The notes under the pieces: model-generated
The model's input: only the letters and a program-made list of their open reading frames with translations
Told to the model about the DNA's origin: nothing
Database searches by the model: none
Part shown: positions 1-6,600 of the stretch, piece after piece
Layout of the letters: every line of letters starts with the position of its first letter
Numbering within the stretch: the stretch's first letter is position 1
DNA from: Sedimenticola sp.
GTDB taxonomy: Bacteria; Pseudomonadota; Gammaproteobacteria; Chromatiales; Chromatiaceae
Length of the DNA: 6,850 nucleotides
NCBI GenBank assembly: GCA_030590525.1
Contig: JAUUYI010000108.1
Coordinates: forward strand, 1 to 6,850
Reading direction: 5' to 3'
Position numbers and translations under genes: made by a program

Positions 1-19
1 ATACGGGCTGTATTTCCGA

Positions 20-107
20 CGACGTACATGGAAGTACAGGTGTCGCGGGAGGCAGGATGCCGGTAGCGACCGACGTACATGGAAGTACAGGTGTCGCGGG
101 AGGCAGG
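20..107. repeat. Two exact 37-bp direct repeats, each able to form a hairpin
   Basis: Positions 20-56 and 71-107 are identical over 37 bases, a period of 51. Each copy contains an inverted pair: CGAC-GTAC (20-27) can pair with GTAC (34-37) and GTCG (42-45) around the loop ATGGAA, with a 4-base bulge. The 14 bases between the copies (57-70) also recur, slightly changed, near 159-172. It looks like a dispersed intergenic repeat of the REP-like kind rather than a gene. I cannot assign it to a named family. Confidence 0.9.
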
Positions 108-134
108 CCGCTCCTGTGCATCCTGCACTTGCGG
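108..134. other. Imperfect hairpin between repeat copies
   Basis: CCGC (108-111) can pair with GCGG (131-134), and inside it GTGCA (116-120) pairs with TGCAC (124-128) around a TCC loop, leaving a 4/2 internal loop. There is no T-tract on either side, so a classical intrinsic terminator is not supported. It could still be an RNA-stabilising structure or part of the repeat module at the operon's 3' end. Confidence 0.4.
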
Positions 135-139
135 CATTG

Positions 140-174
140 GCACATCCCTGTACGGCAGATGCCGGAAGCGACCT
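140..174. repeat. Degenerate third copy of the 51-bp repeat
   Basis: Positions 154-173 match positions 51-71 with one single-base gap and one mismatch (GGCAGATGCCGGAAGCGACC against GGCAGGATGCCGGTAGCGACC, the latter one base longer). Just upstream, ACATCCCTGTAC shares 8 of 12 positions with the ACATGGAAGTAC core of the exact copies. The middle of the unit is missing. This suggests an older, decayed repeat unit next to two recent ones. Confidence 0.65.
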
Positions 175-250
175 GAGGAAAATTTCTTGTGGATTCAAAG
201 ATCAAGCGAGGGCTCGTCGTCCTGGTGAGAAATGCGGGCTAGGCGGCGGG

Positions 251-874
251 TCAGTGCCCGAAGCGCTTGATCACCTGGTGGGAGAGTTGTGCCACGAGGG
301 TGCCGAGGCCGAGGAACCAGAGCGCCACATAGAAGTAAATCCAGAGCATGAATTCCGGTTCGCGGATGGCGGCGATGACGGTGTTGGCGCGGGCGACAAT
401 CTCGTCGACGCCGATGACCGATGCTGTGGAGGAGGCCATGATGATGACCAGAAAGTACTGGGTCCAGGCGACGCCGAAGGTGAGCGTGGCGTGGCCGGCT
501 CCTTCCTCCCGGTCCTTGAACAGGCGCAGCACCTGGTCGGAGGCGAAGCCTACCACCGGCACCGTGAGGGCGAGGGTCGCCGCGACCCAGGCAGGGATCT
601 TGACCACCTCGCCACCGAGATCGAACTCGATGGGCAGCACGAAGGCCAGGTAAAACATGAAGACGAAGCTGGGGATGTTGCGGAACAGGCTCGTGACCAG
701 GCCGCCCGGGGTGCGCAACCAAAGCTGCGGCGAGTAGCGCATGACGCCGATGAACCAGCCGATCAGGGTACCCAGGAACATGGAGGCGGCCGAGACCAGC
801 ATGTTCATGGTGAACCCTTCGGCCAGGTAGGGGGTCCAGACCCAGAGCTCGTTCAGGATTTCGCTGCTGCCCAT
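251..874 (-). CDS. Stand-alone ABC-type polar amino acid permease-like protein
   Basis: A 207-residue inner-membrane protein, about the usual size for HisM/GlnP-type permeases. The N-terminal GFTMNMLVSAASMFLGTLIG, LFRNIPSFVFMFYLAFVLP and the C-terminal VIGVDEIVARANTV followed by FYVALWFLGLGTLV match the family in order. It starts inside the preceding fusion gene (22-nt overlap), with GGTGGCG a few bases before the ATG, so translation is probably coupled and the two permeases likely form a heterodimer. The segment from about 110 to 134 (ASDQVLRLFKDREEGAGHA) is where the long EAA cytoplasmic loop should be. It is roughly 20 residues shorter than in typical relatives, with neither an EAA-x3-G motif nor the LPQA element. 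The rest aligns without gaps to the permease half of the partner (residues 129-159 against 531-561 there). There is no ATPase gene in the window. Family assignment is firm; active ATP-driven transport is doubtful. Confidence 0.93.
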   Translation of the reverse strand: MGSSEILNELWVWTPYLAEGFTMNMLVSAASMFLGTLIGWFIGVMRYSPQLWLRTPGGLVTSLFRNIPSFVFMFYLAFVLPIEFDLGGEVVKIPAWVAATLALTVPVVGFASDQVLRLFKDREEGAGHATLTFGVAWTQYFLVIIMASSTASVIGVDEIVARANTVIAAIREPEFMLWIYFYVALWFLGLGTLVAQLSHQVIKRFGH

Positions 875-2691
875 TTCGCCACCAGGGTCTTGAGACTGTT
901 GAGAAGGAGCAGGAAGAGGGCCACCAGGATGAAGTAGAAGACCAACAGGAAGTTCATCATCTCCAGGGTATTGCCATTCTCCGTGAGGATGGTATTAGCG
1001 GCGGAGATGAGCTCCGGCACTGCGATGACCGAGGCGATGCCGACCGCCTTGACGATGTTGACCGAGTTGGCTACCAGGCCGGTGAAGCCGAGTTGGATCG
1101 CCTCGGGCAACACTTGCATCACATGGGAGTCGTGGCGCTGTTTCAGCAGGATCTCGATCGCCTTGGTGAGGATGGTGGCGTTACTGGCCCCGGCGTAGAG
1201 GGAGAAGACCACGCAGGCCACGATCATGGCGTTGAAGGTGAAGCCCCAGTTTGCCGCCACCAGGCTGCCGATACCGAAGAAGACGATATAGAGGTTGAGG
1301 ATGGGCGGGGTCATGCGGAAGACGCCGTTGATGGCATCGATCAGCCAGCGCAGCGGGCCGGGCGAGTGGCTGTGGGCCACCGCCATCAGCAGGCCGAAGC
1401 CGAGGGATCCGGCCATGGCCACCAGGCTGAGCAGGATGGTGATACCGATCCCCTTGAGCAGCACCTTGCCGGCGAAGGGATCCTTGAGGGGGAGGAAGTC
1501 GATGCCCATGCGCAGCAGAGTGCCGCGCAGCCCCTCGGCGTCAACGCCCTGATCCACGCCCGCCTCCTTGAGCAACTTCTGGTTGCGACAGGCGAAGGGG
1601 AAGAGGCTGTCCTCGCCGCGGCGGCAGATGAGCTGACCCGACTCGTCGCGCTGGCTGAACAGCTGGTTCTGCTCGGTAAGGAAGCGGCTGGTGGGTATAC
1701 CCCAGGCCGCCTCCCGCTCCAGCAGGTAGCCGGTGCGGTGCCACTCGGCGATGGTGTCTTCCACGAAGCGGGCCAACACCCCGCCCTGCTCGGCCCGGCT
1801 CACGGCGATGGACCAGGGGGCGAAGAGGATCGATTGCAGGGGCATGTGGAAATCCCGCCAGCGCTCATCCTTGTGCAGCCGGGCCAGGGCGGTGTCGTCG
1901 TAGGCCCAGCCGATGCAACGGCCCGCTTCCAGGGCCAGCTGGGCATCGCGGCTGCCCTTGTAGGTGACCGGGTGGATCAGGTAGCGCAGGATCAGGTCGC
2001 GGTTGAAGTAGGCGCCGTCGGTCAGGCACACCTTACGACCGCGCAGCTCACCCCAGTCGTGTACCTTTATGCCTTTGTGTACCAGGATGTTGGCGCCGCT
2101 GGCGTAGTAGTTGGGCTCTAGCAGACCGGCGATCTTGCGCCGTTTGAGGATGTCGCCCATGGTGGCGATGACCAGGTCGATGCTGCCATCCTCCACCTTG
2201 CCCAGGCGGTTGGCGCTGGAGACACCGACCAGCTGCAGACCCACGCCCAGGCGGTCGGCCAGGTTCTGGGCCAGGTCCGGCTCCAGGCCCACCTTGCGCG
2301 TCTGTTTATCGATGCCGCCCCAGGGGGGGTAGTCGGTCTTGACCCCTACGATGAGGTGTCCGCGGGCCATGATCTCGCCCAGGCGACCGGTGGGCAGTTG
2401 GATATCCTCCTGGCGCGTAGCTTTTGCCTGTGGTTCCGGTTCGGGCCCCGCTTCCGGCGCGGGTGCCGACTCGGGTTCCGGCTGGGGCTCCGATTCGAAC
2501 TCGGAGGCCACCAGCCCCGGTTGATCACCCTGCTCCGGCAGTTGTGACTGCAACTGCCGCAGCCCGGAGCGGGAGAGCGTGTCGGCGGCCTCGACGCCGA
2601 TGGGGAAGAGGAGCAGCATGAGACCGAGCAACAGCCATGAAAGCAGGCTGACCTGGGAGGGAAGATCGAAACGGGACGGTAGAATAAGCAT
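853..2691 (-). CDS. Fused family 3 substrate-binding protein and ABC-type permease
   Basis: A 612-residue protein uniting a periplasmic solute receptor with a membrane permease. Residues 15-36 form a hydrophobic signal peptide or anchor ending near VEA-AD. Residues 64-90 are a Glu/Pro-rich spacer. Residues 105-335 are a family 3 (polar amino acid) binding domain: GHLIVGVKTDYPPWG, GLEPDLAQNLADRLG, GSIDLVIATMGDILKRRK, PNYYASGANILVHKG and GRCIGWAYDD. A linker with C356 and C367 follows. The permease runs from about 413 to 605, with hydrophobic helices near 413-438, 463-480, 486-503, 540-560 and 578-600; FRMTPPILNLY is the family's FRNTP-like motif and VIAVPEL closes the loop. Compared with HisM/GlnP relatives, about 10 residues are missing where GQ-x-EAA-x3-G should be, although LPEA remains. 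The ATG at 2691 is the only plausible start, since an in-frame stop lies at 2704-2706, but it has no clear Shine-Dalgarno. The 3' end overlaps the next permease by 22 nt. The ligand is presumably an amino acid or similar small polar solute; this is family-level inference. Confidence 0.95.
   Translation of the reverse strand: MLILPSRFDLPSQVSLLSWLLLGLMLLLFPIGVEAADTLSRSGLRQLQSQLPEQGDQPGLVASEFESEPQPEPESAPAPEAGPEPEPQAKATRQEDIQLPTGRLGEIMARGHLIVGVKTDYPPWGGIDKQTRKVGLEPDLAQNLADRLGVGLQLVGVSSANRLGKVEDGSIDLVIATMGDILKRRKIAGLLEPNYYASGANILVHKGIKVHDWGELRGRKVCLTDGAYFNRDLILRYLIHPVTYKGSRDAQLALEAGRCIGWAYDDTALARLHKDERWRDFHMPLQSILFAPWSIAVSRAEQGGVLARFVEDTIAEWHRTGYLLEREAAWGIPTSRFLTEQNQLFSQRDESGQLICRRGEDSLFPFACRNQKLLKEAGVDQGVDAEGLRGTLLRMGIDFLPLKDPFAGKVLLKGIGITILLSLVAMAGSLGFGLLMAVAHSHSPGPLRWLIDAINGVFRMTPPILNLYIVFFGIGSLVAANWGFTFNAMIVACVVFSLYAGASNATILTKAIEILLKQRHDSHVMQVLPEAIQLGFTGLVANSVNIVKAVGIASVIAVPELISAANTILTENGNTLEMMNFLLVFYFILVALFLLLLNSLKTLVAKWAAAKS
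2422..2502 (-). repeat. Glu/Pro-rich low-complexity linker within the fusion gene
   Basis: This stretch encodes residues 64-90 of the binding-protein/permease fusion, mostly EPEPE- and PAPE-like units. It lies between the signal/anchor segment and the binding domain. If the N-terminal helix is retained, it would act as a stiff, negatively charged periplasmic spacer tethering the binding domain at both ends. The coding DNA is correspondingly repetitive and may vary in length between strains. Confidence 0.75.
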
Positions 2692-2769
2692 GGGTAATGT
2701 TGATTATCGGTTCAGTATCCGCGCCGATCTGGGATGGCCGGAAATGAAAACGTAAGTCAACACATCTCC

Positions 2770-3597
2770 TCAACGAGGCCCGGCTATCGCCAGAATCCCG
2801 TAGCCCCGATGGGTCGGCAGCACCCGGCAGATGGCACGATCCAGGGAGCCGATCACCTTGGAGCGGGTCACCCAGCTCTCGGGAAAGTAGCTCTCAGCAC
2901 TCATTTCATGCACCACATAGCCCGCCTCCTCCAACTCCACCTTCAACTCGGCCGGTGTGTAGAGGTGGTAGAAGAAGGTCAGCTCCTCACCCTGGTGTTT
3001 GCGTGAATAGACGATATCTCCCCCGTTGTTTCCACCGGTCTTCTCCTTGAAACGGCGCAGCCGGTTGGGGACCGAGAGGATGATGAGGCTGTTGGAGTCC
3101 GCCAGGAAGCTGCGCAACTCCCGCAACACGAGCAAGCGCTGCTCGCGCTCCCCCACATGGGAGAGTACCCCGAACATCAGCATGATGAGGTCGACCGGCC
3201 CCTGCTCCCGGATGTGCTCGGCCAGCTGCCCCAGATCCCCGTGAATGATGGAGACCCGCTCCTTCTCCCCTTCGATGTCGAGCCGTTCCGCCAGCAGTTC
3301 CAGGGTGGTCTTGGAGATGTCGTAGGCGGTGAAGTTGTCGTCGGTGCGCTTGAGCACCGGCAGCAGGTAGCGACCATTGCCGCAGCCGAAGTCGAGAATG
3401 TGTTTGGGCCGCCACTCCTGTCCCTCCAAGGCAGAGAGGATGAGATGGAAGGTGTGGCGATTGGCCACCGGGTAGCGCTGATCGTAATAGCCGGTACGGA
3501 AGTAGCGATCATAAACCCTGGACATTACCTGGGTCAGAGGCTGGTTCTGGTCCAATATGGGAGTGGGGGCCACCCCCTCCGCCTTGTGCTCACTCAT
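2770..3597 (-). CDS. Class I SAM-dependent methyltransferase, substrate unknown
   Basis: Soluble cytoplasmic methyltransferase of 275 residues from the ATG at 3597. A TTG six codons upstream (3615) is in frame but has no Shine-Dalgarno, whereas the ATG has GGAG 12 nt upstream, a rather long spacing. Numbered from the TTG, the Rossmann core shows motif I ILDFGCGNGRYL (73-84), an acidic end of strand 2 in AYDIS (D99), HGDL (125-128) for motif III, VDLIMLMFGVLSHV (141-154) for motif IV, then REQRLLVLRELRSFL and LIILSVPN. The C-terminal half has FYHLYTPAEL and an EEAGY segment. That layout loosely recalls Trm9-like and other small-molecule or tRNA methyltransferases, but I see no diagnostic substrate motif. 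There is no signal peptide or membrane helix. It sits between the receptor-channel and the permease genes, 30 nt after one and 78 nt before the other, so co-transcription is likely. Its link to transport or signalling is not evident from sequence. Methyltransferase fold is secure; substrate is not. Confidence 0.93.
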   Translation of the reverse strand: MSEHKAEGVAPTPILDQNQPLTQVMSRVYDRYFRTGYYDQRYPVANRHTFHLILSALEGQEWRPKHILDFGCGNGRYLLPVLKRTDDNFTAYDISKTTLELLAERLDIEGEKERVSIIHGDLGQLAEHIREQGPVDLIMLMFGVLSHVGEREQRLLVLRELRSFLADSNSLIILSVPNRLRRFKEKTGGNNGGDIVYSRKHQGEELTFFYHLYTPAELKVELEEAGYVVHEMSAESYFPESWVTRSKVIGSLDRAICRVLPTHRGYGILAIAGPR

Positions 3598-3627
3598 CGG
3601 GTGCAATCGCTCCAATGCAATTATCTG

Positions 3628-6600
3628 TCACAAGCCAGAAAAGTTGTTGATACTTCCGGGGAAGTGTTGGGGCTGCTCTTCGATGCTCTGCTCTTTTTCA
3701 TCCAGTTTGTCCTTATGGTTCTGCTGGCGCTCGCTAAAGATGTGGGCGAAGTGCTTCATCACTACGGGTCGGTCGGCGATCAGAGTCTTGATCTCCTCTT
3801 TGGTGATCTCGTAGAGCGTAGTGTCGGTCAGGGCCACCACATCGGCGCTTCGAGCCTCGCCGGTGACGAGGGCGGATTCGCCGAAACAGGCACCAGCCCC
3901 TAACCTGGCCAGCTCTATCGATTCTTTGCCCCGATGACCATAAACGCTCAGAACACCCTCCCTCACGATAAACAGGGAATCACCCTGATCGCCTGCACGG
4001 AAGACAGCCTCTCCGCCGAGGTAACGATGCATACGGATCGATTTGGCTACAGCGTGCAGCTCTTCGCCCAGGAAGGGCCGGAAGACGGGCAGGTCACGCA
4101 GGTACTTCTCCAGGATCTGCTGATCCTGATTGGGTCCCAGTCCGGCCCAATGCAGGTGGTTCCAGATACTCAGCCAGACCCGCCGAGACAGGTGTTCCTT
4201 GTCGTTAAAATCATCAAAGTAGAATACTACCGAATAGGTGGCCTGGCTCTCATCAAAGCCATCCAGCTCGCTGATGGGAGGCGGTTCGGCCATCACGCCC
4301 CGAGTGGCCAGGACCGCATCGAGTAACACCTTTTGCACATACAGTGGTGAGTTGGTTGCGTCGGTGGAGACCGTCAATTTCTCTGTGTAGAACTCTTGCA
4401 GACCGCTGAAGTTGGTCACCACCGATTCCGAGGCGACACTGTTGGGGATACTCACCAGGGTCTCGTATCGTGTCTTCATGCGGGTCGAACGCCAGGTGAT
4501 ATCGGTCACCCGCCCCTCGATGTTGTCGTCGACTTTGATCCAGTCACCGATTCTGAAGGGGCGCTCCACGTTGATGGCGATACCGGAAAAGATGTTGGAG
4601 ATGTTCATCTGCACCGCCAGGCCGACGATCATCGCTACTACCCCGGAGGTGGCCAGCAGGGCGGTAATCTTGTAGCCGAGGACGAAGGAGAGGATGCCGA
4701 AACCGGCCAACACCAAGATCACCAGGCCGGTGAAGACCTTGATCAGGTTGGGCACCATACGCCCGGTGCGTCGTTCCAGACGCTCCCATATAAAGGTGTA
4801 GGTGGCGGCCACCAGCAGCCCCGCCGGCACCAGCCACCAGAGGACATCGAATACCACCACGATAAGGCCCTGGTCATACTCGTTGTCCATGGCGAAGTAG
4901 CGCAGGGCCACCAACTCGGCCGCCAGCAGCAGCGAGAACAGCCCCAGTGCCGTCGTCCACCATAGCAAGCTGCTCATTATCTCCGATTTTCCGGTGCGGC
5001 GGGCCATGAACGGCAGTATCAGCAGCAGGATCGATGCACCGACCGTCAGCCAGAAGGAATTGACTGGTAGATCCCGGCGTAGACTGACGTGGTGCTCGCC
5101 CACGGTGAAGGCGAGATTGAAGCGGGAGAAATCGACCAAACCATCCCGGTCGGTTACATAACGCCCCTGGCCCAGGCTGGTGCGGGCCGCGATATTCTGA
5201 TAGACCAGTGCCGAGAAGACCTTCAGCTTGCGCCCAGGTGGCAGTACCTGCCCCTCTTCCAGCTGTTTCGCCAGGGAGTCGCTGTCTATCAAACCCATTC
5301 CCAGGATATCGGTAACGAAGACCAGCCGGTGGCGCTCCTGGCTCTTGTGGTAGAAGGCGAGGCCCAACACATGGCGGCCAATGGAGTGGGGCAGGCTGAC
5401 AAAGTCGCCGCGGAACCGTGCCTGAACGCGATAAAGCTGGTAGACCTGGTTGCCGTTGACCTGTTTCACCACCGGCTCACCCAGGTCGATGACCTCCAGG
5501 GCATTGACGAACTCGATGTCGGTGGGGTCGACCGCGTCGGTATGACGGAACCAGATGAAGAAGTCGAGCAGGTAGGTCACCTCCTCCTCGTCCAGCTGGT
5601 CCACTTTATTGATGGAGACCCCGGTCTGTACCACGTGGGTCTCCTGCAGGTAATGGCCGCTGATCTCCAGCAGGCGTCCTTCGCGGGCATACTGGCGCAA
5701 GCGCTCCGCGTTGGGCAGCATCGGCGCCTGCTGCAGCTGGGTGAAGGCGGAGAGGGGCTGGTTGCGCTTGAACTCGGCCACGAAGATGGGCTTGAAGGCA
5801 TCGCCGACGTTGTTGAAGAAGGTGGCGCCGGTGATGCCCTGCACGGCCACATCCCGGCTGTCGATGCGATTGAGGGCCTCCCTGATGGCCGTGCGCACCT
5901 GGTCGATGGGCCGGTTGCCGCTACCGATGCCGACACTGCGGGCCGCCTCCAGCATAATCTTGGCGGAGTCGTAGGAGAAGGCGGCGTGCCAACCGGGTTT
6001 GCTGCCAAACGCCTCCTCGTAGATGACTTTGAACTCCTGGGCGGCGCGATTGGCGGTATCGAACAGCAGGGGTGAGGTGACCAGCACCCCCTCCGTATAG
6101 AAGCCCGGACTGGCCTGCTCCTTGGGCAAGTCGTCGAAGGCAGTCATGAAGCTGTGGTTATAGAAGGAGCTGGGGGCGAAGATGCGATTGCCGAGCCCCT
6201 GCTCCTTCATCTCCCGCACCAGGATGGAACCCTCACCCACATGGGTAGCCAAATAGATGATTCCCAACTTTCCCTGCCGCTTTTTGAGGTCGCTGACGAT
6301 GCCTTTCAGGTCATCTGCCAGGCTGGGACTCTTGGTCTGGAATTGGATGTCGCAACTTAGGTGCATGTCCAACTCTTCCACCTTGGCCTTGAAGACGTTG
6401 GCCAGATCCACCCCATAGGGTAGGTCTTCGTAGATGACGCAGACCTGATCACTGCCCAATATGGCCTTGATATAGTAGACCGATAGTTCCGCTTCCAGGT
6501 CGCTCTGGATAACGCTGCGAAAGTACCAGGGGCTCTCCAGGGTCACCTTCGGATTACTGGAACTGGGGGTGATGGCGGGCACCCCTTCACGATGATAGAT

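Noticed and set aside
20..107. CRISPR array
   Set aside because: Only two full repeats with a 14-base spacer that itself recurs nearby; too few and too short, and no cas gene is present.
205..217. Intrinsic terminator after the last permease
   Set aside because: The only stem is four base pairs plus a wobble with a two-base loop, and no proper T-run follows on the minus strand.
116..937. Plus-strand open frame running from the repeat region into the permease gene
   Set aside because: It overlaps two real minus-strand genes, starts inside a repeat/hairpin region and yields a low-complexity Asp/Gly/His-rich product.
1093..2121. Long plus-strand open frame (342 codons) opposite the fusion gene
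   Set aside because: It is antisense to a gene with clear family motifs, and its His/Gly/Glu/Gln-rich product has no recognisable domain. This is a usual shadow in GC-rich DNA.
2692..2769. Internal promoter before the fusion gene (TTGACT on the minus strand at 2755-2760; GATAAT near 2703-2708)
   Set aside because: No -10-like hexamer lies 16-18 nt after TTGACT, and GATAAT has no matching -35 and sits about 10 nt from the start codon.
5089..6075. Long plus-strand open frame (328 codons) opposite the receptor-channel gene
   Set aside because: It is antisense to well-supported binding and Cys-loop-like domains, has biased composition and shows no domain.
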